From Methanobacteriota archaeon (lineage in GTDB: Archaea; Thermoplasmatota; Poseidoniia; Poseidoniales; Poseidoniaceae): a stretch of 60,622 nucleotides of DNA. A program made the translations under genes and the position numbers. The stretch spans positions 52,896 through 113,517 of the forward strand of contig PBGP02000004.1 in NCBI GenBank assembly GCA_002720095.2. The letters are read 5' to 3'. The notes beneath the pieces were generated by a model. The model did not search any database. It had not been told where the DNA came from and saw nothing but the letters and a program-made list of their open reading frames with translations. Below are positions 25,687 through 33,491 of the stretch, piece by piece (the stretch's first letter is position 1; the number at the start of each line of letters is the position of its first letter).

Positions 25687-27195
25687 GTGCCAGTAAATTT
25701 GATGTGGTTCAAAAGAGATTTACGAATTTCAGATAATGATGCATTAGAAAAAGCAGCCAAACAAAAAAATCCCCTGATTTGCCTGTATAATTTAGATGAA
25801 GAGAGACTCGATAGAAAAGATGTCGATGGCATCCATATCAAATGGGAATTAGATTGTTTAGAACAATTAAAATTTGAATTAGAAAAGTTAGGAGGGAAAT
25901 TAATATTTAATTTTGGCAATATTGTTCACAAACTTGAAGAAATAAATATTTCATATGGTATTGATACCATCTATAGTAATGAAGAGACAGGATTAAAATG
26001 GTCTTGGGATAGAGATAAATCCGTGTCAGAGTGGTCTAAAAAATTGAATGTGAAATATATAGAATTTCCTACAAATGGAATTATAAGGAGATTAAAATCT
26101 AGAGATAACTGGAAAAAATACAGGGATAAGAGAGTTAATCATGATATTACTCCGACTCCTATTGAAATAAATTCACCTTCTGATTTAAACTCTGATCCGA
26201 TACCTGAAATAGAGGAATTGGGAATCTTTGCAAGAGAGTTAATTAACAGACCTAAACCAGGAGAAAAATCAGCATTTGAAACTTTATTTTCTTTTCTTGA
26301 TGAGCGAGGCCGTGGGTATAGAAAAGGAATGTCAAGTCCAATTTCTGCTGAATCAATGTGTTCGCGTTTGTCTCCGTACCTTAGTGTAGGTTGTATTACT
26401 ATTAAACAAATAATTTATCATACTAAAAGAAAACAAAGAAAGGTGAAACAAGATCCTAGATCCTCAAAAAATCTAGGTTTCTCTACTAGTTTATCATCTT
26501 TTCAAAGCAGATTAGCTTGGCATTGCCATTTTATTCAAAGGTTAGAGGCTGAACCGACTTTAAATGATATCGCAATTAACCCAGAATTAGATAAAATTTT
26601 GATCAAGGATTTTGATGAGCAAAAGTTTAATGCATGGAAAAATGGTATGACTGGTTGGCCTTTTTTTGATGCATGTATGCGTTATTTGAAATCTAACGGG
26701 TGGATAAACTTTAGAATGAGGGCTATGATACAATCTATAGCAAGTTACACTCTATGGTTACCATGGAGAGATACAGGAAATGTCCTTGCAAAATTATTTT
26801 TGGATTACGAACCAGGAATTCATTGGTCTCAAGTTCAAATGCAATCGGGGGTAACTGGGATAAACTCTGTTAGAGCATATTCCGTGATTAAACAATCTCA
26901 AGACCAAGACCCAAATGGTGTTTTTATTAGAAGATGGGTTCATGAGTTACGACATGTTCCAGATGAATTTATTCATGAACCTTGGAAAATGACAGAAGTC
27001 AATCAAAAAAAATACAATTGTGAAATTGGTTTAGACTACCCTTTACCTATAATTAATGAAAATGATTCTCGTAAATTAGGCATTGCGAAAACATATTCAG
27101 CTAAACGTGATCCAGCTGTCAAATTACGTTCTAAAATAGTGTATGATATTCATGGAAGTAGAAGAAAATCAAATTTTAAAAAAATTAAGAATTAA
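25687..27195 (+). CDS. Deoxyribodipyrimidine photolyase / cryptochrome family
   Basis: This light-driven flavoprotein repairs UV-induced pyrimidine dimers or acts as a blue-light sensor. It is about 502 residues. The N-terminal alpha/beta domain starts NLMWFKRDLRISDNDAL and would hold an antenna pigment. The FAD domain shows YLSVGCIT, RLAWHCHFIQRLE, GMTGWPFFDACMRYL, NFRMRAMIQSIASYTLWLPW and the distinctive SGVTGINSVRAYSVIKQS with IRRWVHEL. The last pattern resembles a bacterial-type subgroup rather than class II enzymes. No ATG precedes the first beta strand. GTG at 25687 is chosen because AATTAATAC lies about 26 bases upstream (25657-25664); TTG 25681 is an alternative. It fits a surface-ocean cell exposed to sunlight. 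Confidence 0.88.
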   Translation: MPVNLMWFKRDLRISDNDALEKAAKQKNPLICLYNLDEERLDRKDVDGIHIKWELDCLEQLKFELEKLGGKLIFNFGNIVHKLEEINISYGIDTIYSNEETGLKWSWDRDKSVSEWSKKLNVKYIEFPTNGIIRRLKSRDNWKKYRDKRVNHDITPTPIEINSPSDLNSDPIPEIEELGIFARELINRPKPGEKSAFETLFSFLDERGRGYRKGMSSPISAESMCSRLSPYLSVGCITIKQIIYHTKRKQRKVKQDPRSSKNLGFSTSLSSFQSRLAWHCHFIQRLEAEPTLNDIAINPELDKILIKDFDEQKFNAWKNGMTGWPFFDACMRYLKSNGWINFRMRAMIQSIASYTLWLPWRDTGNVLAKLFLDYEPGIHWSQVQMQSGVTGINSVRAYSVIKQSQDQDPNGVFIRRWVHELRHVPDEFIHEPWKMTEVNQKKYNCEIGLDYPLPIINENDSRKLGIAKTYSAKRDPAVKLRSKIVYDIHGSRRKSNFKKIKN

Positions 27196-27197
27196 GA

Positions 27198-28442
27198 TTA
27201 TTTCTTCAGTTTTGCGTAGAATCCTTGAATTACACTTGTAACTGTATTAATGTCCCGAATATTTCTTTTTACCATGTCTGCAAGAATTTGCATCCTTTGT
27301 TTTACATGGTTTTCAAAATCACCCGGAGTTATTCCCGCTGCAGTACAAATTGTTTCTCTAAATTTACTCGGAATACCCGTTTCTTCGATTTTACATTTCA
27401 CAGGATCATACTTCCAAATTGCATTTAATCTAGGTTTATTACCTTCCATGCCTGCAACCTCAGCCACTTCAATTATTTTTCTGGCAGTTTTACCATTTTC
27501 ATGTAACCTCGCTTGAACAATAATTAAATCTAACCCCCCGAGCATGATGCTAGGGACGTTCATGGGTGGATTAATTAAACGTGTAACTGTTTCAGCAGCA
27601 GTATTTGCGTGCAATGTTCCAAAAGAGCCATCATGTCCAGTGTTCATTGCAGTGAGTAAAGTTGCGGCCTCAGAAGATCTTACTTCTCCGACAATAATTC
27701 TATCTGGTCGCATACGTAGACTAGATTTTAAGCAAGCATTCATGTCAATCTCACTGGTACCATCAGGTCTTTCAGAACGAGTTTCCATCCTTAACCAGTG
27801 ATCGTGATACACTTGTAATTCAGCAGTATCTTCAACAGTAAGCATTCTTTTATCCCAAGGTATAAACATTCCCATGCAATTAACAGTTGTCGTTTTTCCA
27901 GATCCTGTACCTCCCGCTAAAACAAAATTTGCTGGTCTTGAATCTAAACCTTCAATCCATAACCACATCATTGCGGCCAATCTCAAATTGATAGTTCCAA
28001 AATTAATCAAATCAATAATTGTAAACGGATCTTCTCTAAATTTTCTTACTGTTAATGTGGGTCCGTCTGGTGAAACAGGTGGAATTGTGCCATTCACACG
28101 ACTTCCGTCTGGTAGTCTGCCATCAAATATTGGCACTTGGTTAGGGCCATTTCCGAGGGGGACATTGGTAAATGCGGCAATATTTTTTGCGATTGTTAAA
28201 CCTTCATCATCATCAATCCAAATATTCGTCCTACACATTCCATGATCTCTATGTGCAACTTGAACACATTGTGCACCACCATTATACATCACTTCTTCGA
28301 GATTATCGTCCTCGAATAATGCAGCTAGTTTCCCGTAGGGATTAGGTTGCACTCGCCCTTCCACATGATATGTGGGGGCAGGATGTTTTTCATCTCTGTA
28401 TATTGTTACTACTCCATACTGCTCTAATACTTTTTCTGCCAT
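27198..28442 (-). CDS. Tad/type IV-like secretion ATPase (CpaF/GspE family)
   Basis: This hexameric ATPase powers assembly of type IV-like filaments or secretion. The 414-residue protein has an N-terminal domain with EEVMYNGG, and RLPDGSRVNGTIPPVS with the FTxRKF-like TVRKFRED. Walker A is GGTGSGKTTT. The Asp box and Walker B region contain TVEDTAELQ and LRMRPDRIIVGEVRSSEA, and the His box is MNTGHDGSFGTLHAN. It is closer in pattern to TadA/CpaF than to archaellum FlaI, which has an extended N-terminus. Two TadB/TadC-like membrane proteins precede it in the same operon. No pilin or prepilin peptidase is visible in the window. Confidence 0.9.
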   Translation of the reverse strand: MAEKVLEQYGVVTIYRDEKHPAPTYHVEGRVQPNPYGKLAALFEDDNLEEVMYNGGAQCVQVAHRDHGMCRTNIWIDDDEGLTIAKNIAAFTNVPLGNGPNQVPIFDGRLPDGSRVNGTIPPVSPDGPTLTVRKFREDPFTIIDLINFGTINLRLAAMMWLWIEGLDSRPANFVLAGGTGSGKTTTVNCMGMFIPWDKRMLTVEDTAELQVYHDHWLRMETRSERPDGTSEIDMNACLKSSLRMRPDRIIVGEVRSSEAATLLTAMNTGHDGSFGTLHANTAAETVTRLINPPMNVPSIMLGGLDLIIVQARLHENGKTARKIIEVAEVAGMEGNKPRLNAIWKYDPVKCKIEETGIPSKFRETICTAAGITPGDFENHVKQRMQILADMVKRNIRDINTVTSVIQGFYAKLKK

Positions 28443-28457
28443 TTTTAACACCTTTTT

Positions 28458-29186
28458 TTAACTTAACATTTCAAATCCAAAAATATAAATTAACATTGAC
28501 ATCAATGCAAAACTTGGGACATACCATAACCAACTTTTCATCCTTCCTAGCATTCTGCCACTAATTAGAACTGAAATTGCAGTAGCGAAACCAAAGAAAT
28601 TTGCCATAATTGAGTTGAGTTCACTAACTACCATACCTGAAGATTTTGGAGCAAAAATTCCTACTAAAAACCCGATAATAGATGGCAACATTAATCCAAC
28701 GAACAAGATAATTAAAAGTGCGCTACTCTGTAATTCAGTCTCTCTTCTGTTCATTAATTTATTAAGTCTCGAATACTCTTGGCTCATTTCGAACAATACA
28801 TCTTGCATTGGAGCATCACCTTCAAGAGAGGTCAATATTAAATTTACAACTCTTTGAACCTGTTGACTTCTACTTTTTACAGCCATTTCTGCCATTGCAG
28901 CATTAAATGAAGTTGCTTTACTAGCTTGCATTGCATCTCCTATTAATTTTCCAAACAAATCTGATCTGACTTCTGCAACCCTGGCTAATCCCTGCTGAAT
29001 GCCTTCTCCAGCACCAATGTTGTCTGACAATAACTCTAGAACTTCTGAGATTGAATTTTCAAGGCTCCTCCTTCTTCTACGTTCTAATATTGGTGGAATT
29101 CCACCACCCATAGTTGCAATAGATATAATTATTAAAAGTAGAACAAATGGATAATCATTTAAAATTTCTAGAATATCAAGAATCAT
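28458..29186 (-). CDS. Type II/IV secretion system F-domain membrane protein (TadC-like)
   Basis: This is a platform protein for the Tad-like ATPase. The 242-residue chain has an N-terminal membrane helix (about 10-28), a cytoplasmic helical T2SSF domain (about 40-150) with EVLELLSDNIGAGEGIQQGL, MAVKSRSQQVQRVVNLILTS and EMSQEYSRLNKLMNRRE, and three C-terminal helices (about 153-175, 185-205, 220-240). It overlaps the register of a half-size F domain, so it likely pairs with the upstream 191-residue partner, as TadB and TadC do. The gap to the partner is a single base. Confidence 0.82.
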   Translation of the reverse strand: MILDILEILNDYPFVLLLIIISIATMGGGIPPILERRRRRSLENSISEVLELLSDNIGAGEGIQQGLARVAEVRSDLFGKLIGDAMQASKATSFNAAMAEMAVKSRSQQVQRVVNLILTSLEGDAPMQDVLFEMSQEYSRLNKLMNRRETELQSSALLIILFVGLMLPSIIGFLVGIFAPKSSGMVVSELNSIMANFFGFATAISVLISGRMLGRMKSWLWYVPSFALMSMLIYIFGFEMLS

Positions 29187-29187
29187 A

Positions 29188-29763
29188 CTAAACCCCCGGA
29201 TCTTTAGTGTGCGCTTTCATTCCAATTAGTGCCATGCCTACAAGCGTGAAGGCCAATCCGGCTCTGACAACATTCATCATTGTCGACGTTGAGGGAATCG
29301 AACCCATGATAGCTCCTGCATCACCCATTAATTGTGGGGCTAGACCTACCAAGGTTAACATAATGGGTGACAACATCCCTATTGAAAGAAGAGATTCTGG
29401 TAGACCACCTAAGTCTTCAATATATTTTTTCATTTTTTCATTTCGTTCTTCCTCTTCTGCCTCAGCTTGCATTTTCAAAGTTTTCAGAACATCTGTATTT
29501 GACTTAACGTTGTTGTACATGGTCGTAAGTAATTTATTGTAACCTTTGCTTGAAGCTTTTTTCATCAATTCTCTGATAGAAACCTCCAACGTTTTTCCTT
29601 TTTTCTGTTGTTTTATCATTTTTTGGAAATCGTCGCTGATTATTCCATATCCTCCTCCAGCTATTGAGAGAATGGCTGCTTCTAGACCAACTCCAGACGA
29701 CATCATTATTTCCAGAGCTCTGATTGCATACAGCAAATCTTTAGATTCTTGTTGATCTCTCAT
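29188..29763 (-). CDS. Type II/IV secretion system F-domain membrane protein (TadB-like)
   Basis: Second platform subunit, 191 residues. The cytoplasmic helical part (1-120) shows the F-domain pattern ALEIMMSSGVGLEAAILSIA, then SIRELMKKASSKGYNKLLTTM and a Glu-rich helix AEAEEEERNEKMKKYI. Two membrane helices follow (about 125-145 and 160-182), with SLLSIGMLSPIMLTLVGL typical of these proteins. It lacks the N-terminal helices that bacterial TadB has. GGAGGA lies before the ATG. It is encoded between the small beta protein and TadC-like genes. Confidence 0.8.
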   Translation of the reverse strand: MRDQQESKDLLYAIRALEIMMSSGVGLEAAILSIAGGGYGIISDDFQKMIKQQKKGKTLEVSIRELMKKASSKGYNKLLTTMYNNVKSNTDVLKTLKMQAEAEEEERNEKMKKYIEDLGGLPESLLSIGMLSPIMLTLVGLAPQLMGDAGAIMGSIPSTSTMMNVVRAGLAFTLVGMALIGMKAHTKDPGV

Positions 29764-29774
29764 TTGTTTTCCTC

Positions 29775-30116
29775 CTAGACAATATCTTCGATAAACTCAA
29801 ATTCAAATTCTTTTGACTCTCCATCGAATTCAAATCTTCCAAAAACAACCTTTTTTTCTACTTCTTCGTAAGGTTCGTGGATATATGGCTGTCCACCACG
29901 AAATATAGCTAGAACTTCTTTGTACTGATCTAAATCTAAACTTCCTTTAACAGTGTAAACAGCACTTTCAGCTCCTTCATCTATTAAATCATCACCTTCT
30001 CCACCATGAATTATAGTTCTGGTAAGCCGTCTAGATATTTTGACATTTACACTACAGTTTCTGAACTCAATCCACTTTCCATTAGCCGGCCGCAAGTGAA
30101 AAACTTGATCTCCCAT
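29775..30116 (-). CDS. Small beta-rich protein in the Tad-like operon, phage-tail-like pattern
   Basis: Unknown function. The 113-residue protein has no signal peptide, membrane helix or cysteine pair and looks like a beta barrel. The central pattern (GEGDDLIDEGAES, then YTVKGSLDLDQYKEVLAIF, then GGQPYIHEPYEE, and a final acidic strand FEFEFIED) resembles the small tail or baseplate proteins of phages and contractile particles that begin with a GxxVxxxGxxxxxYxxxG signature. That likeness is by eye only. It is the first gene of the Tad-like operon and might be a cytoplasmic accessory. TTATGTG near 30135-30141 could be the minus-strand promoter. Frames starting at 30122 or 30131 are alternatives. 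Confidence 0.6.
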   Translation of the reverse strand: MGDQVFHLRPANGKWIEFRNCSVNVKISRRLTRTIIHGGEGDDLIDEGAESAVYTVKGSLDLDQYKEVLAIFRGGQPYIHEPYEEVEKKVVFGRFEFDGESKEFEFEFIEDIV

Positions 30117-30185
30117 GGTCATCCTCAGCAAGGCACATAAGAACTGGGACTTGAATGTAGTGGGGATTTTTAATGAAAATATTGA

Positions 30186-31106
30186 TCAATTGACTAGTTT
30201 GTACCATCCAAATTTGATTTCAAATAGTTCACCGTCATCAACCATATTTTCGATTGAGATTTCTGAGGCTTCTCTTTCTCCATTATTTTTTATACAATAG
30301 TCTACAATTGATTCAAAGTCAACACCATTACCTTTATCATTATGTTTTACAAATTCTTCAATTAATAATTTATATTTTAAATCTTTAGAATCTGAATTGC
30401 TATCTGTTTTGTCATCGTAAGTTTCTAAATCAGTTAACTCGGCTTGAGATGAATCTCCTTCTGCAATAGCTAATGACCTTAAAACATTTAATTTGTGAAA
30501 TTCAGAATCTATTTCACCGTAGTGTTCTTTGGAAAGAATTATGCCTTCAATTAAATCAGATGGTATACCCTTTTTTTTGTATTCAGAAGAAATTGGTTCT
30601 AATTGACTTGAGTTAAGGTATGCCTCAATTCTTCTCATTGTTGCGTCACATGCTTCAACTAGTAAATTAGCATACTTTTTGGTATCTATTATCACAATCT
30701 CTTCAGGTCTCAAGCCAGTGAAAATTGAACCTTCTTCTGATTGCCTCATTGATGATTTAGCTACCATCATAATTAATACGGGTTCACCTTGCTGAAATTT
30801 TGCTAACAATTCATCAGCTTGGATTTGTAATTCTTCTGGTTGAAATGTCCCTATACTAAAAAAATGTAAACCTGAGGGATCTCTAATTCTGCCAGTCCAG
30901 AAGAGTCCGGAACTTGTTTCTCTTCTCTCCATTAATTCCAGTAGTCCCATCGCAATAAGTCTGTTTACTTTAGCACCTAATTTGGTGATAATGAATGCTG
31001 GGTCAAATTCACCGGTACCTTGTTGTTTGAGAGTAGACTCAGAGTATTCCTGTGCTAGAATTCTTACGGCAGGCTGTCTTTTTGCTCTATTAAAGTTTGA
31101 TTGCAT
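30186..31106 (-). CDS. RPA-associated protein RPAP (COG3390-like)
   Basis: This is the partner of archaeal single-stranded DNA-binding RPA. The 306-residue protein begins with basic NRAKRQPAVRILAQEY, followed by a zone with FIITKLGAKVNRLIAMGLL and an OB-fold-like core WTGRIRDPSGLHFFSIGTFQPE. Next comes RPEEIVIIDTKKYANLLVEAC, and then a long C-terminal helical or winged part. The order RPA then RPAP in one operon is typical of euryarchaea. The ATG at 31106 lies just after the RPA stop (TAGGATG), so the longer frame from 31166 inside the RPA gene is rejected. The C-terminal third is acidic and variable. Confidence 0.8.
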   Translation of the reverse strand: MQSNFNRAKRQPAVRILAQEYSESTLKQQGTGEFDPAFIITKLGAKVNRLIAMGLLELMERRETSSGLFWTGRIRDPSGLHFFSIGTFQPEELQIQADELLAKFQQGEPVLIMMVAKSSMRQSEEGSIFTGLRPEEIVIIDTKKYANLLVEACDATMRRIEAYLNSSQLEPISSEYKKKGIPSDLIEGIILSKEHYGEIDSEFHKLNVLRSLAIAEGDSSQAELTDLETYDDKTDSNSDSKDLKYKLLIEEFVKHNDKGNGVDFESIVDYCIKNNGEREASEISIENMVDDGELFEIKFGWYKLVN

Positions 31107-31107
31107 C

Positions 31108-32769
31108 CTAAATACCCCATTTAGTTTTAATTTCTGATGAAAATTCCTTTGGTTCAATATCCTCAATTTCTAGCTCTTCAGTCAAAAACATCGCACCTTG
31201 TTGATCTACGATACTTCTTCCTCTAATAGTAATCAAATTACCTAGTAGTCTCGATCTTAAATTTTTAATAAACTCATACTGCCCAATCTTGTTTAAATAT
31301 TCACTGAATTCTTCCATTGATTTTTCTAAATATCTTTCGCTTGCTTGCCGATTCAATATTACAGACAGACAGTTTTCTCCATCATCCATTACCATTCTCA
31401 GTCTCAAATCTTTAGTCGCTCCAGATGTATCATCATCATTTTTTAATACCCTTCTATCAGAATTCCTCCAGATAATTCCCGAATCATTACGAATAGAAAC
31501 TACAATACCCTTAGTTTGTAAATTTGCTCTAGAACCACTATTTACGAGCTCATTAATACTGATTGATTTAAATTCGTTTGAATCTTCAATAGTTTCCCAA
31601 ATTGCATCATCATGTTTTTCTACTTGTTCTGAATTATCAATCGTAATGTCTGGAATTCCTTGCCAAGACCTAACTCTAACTCCCTTTAAGGTAACCCAGA
31701 CAGGCAATTGATCATTATCAATTTCCAAATTCTGCCAACTGGTCATTTTACATTTTCCAGAAGGGTCAATTACTTCTCCAGACCATACAATTTTTTCATC
31801 ACCACTATCATTTGTAAATTCTCTTTTTAACCAATTTTTAATTTCAACTGTTATATCAATTTCTCTCATTCCGTCTCTTAATCCAGAAATATTTTGTTTT
31901 GATGAAGATAATAATTCATTCAATTCTGGAAATTTTGAATCTCTGTAATTTTCTACTTTAGTGTACTGGCCTATACTTAATTCAGCAGTTTCTCTGAATC
32001 TTTTAATTTGTGCTTTTTCAATTTTAATCAAGTCCCCTATTTTATGATTCAATTCAACCCAACTTACATAACCTACTTTCCCAGAACTATCAGCAATTTG
32101 ACCTTTGATCATATCTAATGTTCCACTTCCATCTTTTTTCTCAATAGTCATTTCATTTCTGCTGACTATCCTTCCAATGACAGTAACGATTCCATCTTGA
32201 TTATTGACTTCAGAGATATTGATTGGTTCATCTAATGATGGAATTATTTCATCTCCTTCTTGTAGGACAACAATTCTTGAATTTTGATTAATATTTAGAG
32301 ACAAATTCCCTTCATATTCATTGACAGAACCACCTTCAATTCGAACAATCGAACCAGGAATTAGATTGTTGACATGATTACCCCAATCTGTGTACTTCAT
32401 TCTATTTTTCATTCCCGACTTTCCCCATGGATCATCTTCGATTAAACCAAATCCCATTTGTCTTTCTTGACCACGAATTTCTCTATTCCAAGGGTTAAAT
32501 GTAATCACTTTCACCTCTATTTCAATATTTTTATCATCAGAAGATAGTGAATTAAAGTTTTCAACCTTTTTAATTTCTCTAACTGAACTACTAGTTTGAA
32601 TTTTCACGTCTCCAGCAGAAAATTTCCTTAAAACAGACCTTAAAGCATCCTTTGGAGGAATCAGAAAATCTTTTTGATATCTCTCAAATTCTTTCTTGAT
32701 ATCTGATTCAAGTGCATCAGGACATTGTTCCATTACTGATTTAATAGCATCATCCAGCTCATCATTCAA
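31108..32769 (-). CDS. Replication protein A, multi-OB-fold single-stranded DNA-binding protein
   Basis: This protein protects single-stranded DNA in replication and repair. The 553-residue protein opens with the archaeal RPA helix (DAIKSVMEQCPDALESDIKKEFERY split near residue 20) and continues with about four OB folds (roughly 65-165, 175-270, 290-390 and 400-520). Recognisable strands are VTVIGRIVSRNEM, DSSGKVGYVSW, WSGEVIDPSGKCKMTSW and LVNSGSRANLQTKGIVVS. No CxxC zinc finger like that of some euryarchaeal RPA41 proteins is seen. The start codon is TTG at 32769. In-frame TAA lies just upstream, and GGAGG eight bases away supports it. It is followed directly by RPAP. Confidence 0.85.
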   Translation of the reverse strand: MNDELDDAIKSVMEQCPDALESDIKKEFERYQKDFLIPPKDALRSVLRKFSAGDVKIQTSSSVREIKKVENFNSLSSDDKNIEIEVKVITFNPWNREIRGQERQMGFGLIEDDPWGKSGMKNRMKYTDWGNHVNNLIPGSIVRIEGGSVNEYEGNLSLNINQNSRIVVLQEGDEIIPSLDEPINISEVNNQDGIVTVIGRIVSRNEMTIEKKDGSGTLDMIKGQIADSSGKVGYVSWVELNHKIGDLIKIEKAQIKRFRETAELSIGQYTKVENYRDSKFPELNELLSSSKQNISGLRDGMREIDITVEIKNWLKREFTNDSGDEKIVWSGEVIDPSGKCKMTSWQNLEIDNDQLPVWVTLKGVRVRSWQGIPDITIDNSEQVEKHDDAIWETIEDSNEFKSISINELVNSGSRANLQTKGIVVSIRNDSGIIWRNSDRRVLKNDDDTSGATKDLRLRMVMDDGENCLSVILNRQASERYLEKSMEEFSEYLNKIGQYEFIKNLRSRLLGNLITIRGRSIVDQQGAMFLTEELEIEDIEPKEFSSEIKTKWGI

Positions 32770-32860
32770 AATTTATTCCTCCATTACCATGTGCACTTGT
32801 ATTCCATGGCCCAGAGGTCTTGGCGACGGCATTACGTGCTTGTTGCGTTAGTATTTTCAC
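32762..32860 (-). CDS. Possible small ORF (32 codons) between Cgi121 and RPA genes
   Basis: An open frame from GTG 32860 to TGA 32762 encodes a basic N-terminal half (MKILTQQARNAVAKTSG) and a Gly/Asn-rich end (PWNTSAHGNGGINFE). It overlaps the RPA start by 8 bases. AGGAGGT at 32873-32879 is a strong ribosome site, but it is 12 bases from the GTG and better placed for a five-codon frame (ATG at 32871, M-V-S-K-stop) whose TGA overlaps the GTG. The codons are richer in G and C than in neighbouring genes. It could be a real small protein, a leader peptide for RPA, or a gene with a one-base sequencing shift. No homologue is known to me. Confidence 0.35.
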   Translation of the reverse strand: MKILTQQARNAVAKTSGPWNTSAHGNGGINFE

Positions 32861-32906
32861 TTGCTCACCATGACCTCCTAAACTCGAAGGTTATTGAATT
32901 AATTGA

Positions 32907-33458
32907 TTAAGTCGATAGAGAGGATTTAGCCAAATGACTGATAAATAAGTCTTCACTAATTAATTCTAAATTTCCTTCATAAGGAATACCCAATCTATCT
33001 GCTCCTAATTTGGTTGGTTTTGGTCTTTCTGGCAATAAACTAGCATCAAGTTTATACATTATTGTCTGTACTTCTTTAATCAAATTATCATAATCCAATA
33101 TAGGTAATTTGTTTAAATTTTTTCCTCTAGAGGGTAAAAAAATCAACCATGATTCTCTATCTGTCTCATTAATCCCTCCTCTCTTAAATGCAGTTTTTAA
33201 TTGATTTGTACCTGAAATGACACGTATAAATTCAGCATCAGGGTTGTTTGATAAAGATGATTTTTGCCTAAAGTTTTCTTCTATGAGATGCCAAGCACTC
33301 CATAGGTGTCTTTCACTTGCAGCAGCAAACTTTGAGAGAAGTAGCCATCTAGAGCTGGGCCTAATCTTTAAAAATTTTTTAATTAATTCAGAAATTTCCT
33401 GATTATTATTATTCAATCTAACTCCCCAACAGGGAAACCAAGGAACCTCTGCCTTCAT
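32907..33458 (-). CDS. cgi121: KEOPS complex subunit Cgi121
   Basis: Cgi121 supports the KEOPS complex that makes the universal t6A modification of tRNAs reading ANN codons, and it binds the tRNA end. The 183-residue protein shows the family core: AAASERHLWSAWHLIEENFR, then DAEFIRVISGTNQLKTAFKRGGI, corresponding to the usual hLxxAxxxAxxxF ... EhLhYxSGxRQIxxAhxxxG pattern, and WLIFLPS. The rest is less conserved. Its neighbour Hel308 is, as I recall, a common neighbour of Cgi121 genes in euryarchaea. The gap to Hel308 is 33 bases. The other KEOPS subunits are not in the window. Confidence 0.75.
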   Translation of the reverse strand: MKAEVPWFPCWGVRLNNNNQEISELIKKFLKIRPSSRWLLLSKFAAASERHLWSAWHLIEENFRQKSSLSNNPDAEFIRVISGTNQLKTAFKRGGINETDRESWLIFLPSRGKNLNKLPILDYDNLIKEVQTIMYKLDASLLPERPKPTKLGADRLGIPYEGNLELISEDLFISHLAKSSLST

Positions 33459-33491
33459 GATTACCCCATTGAGTATTCATTTTGATGGTTT

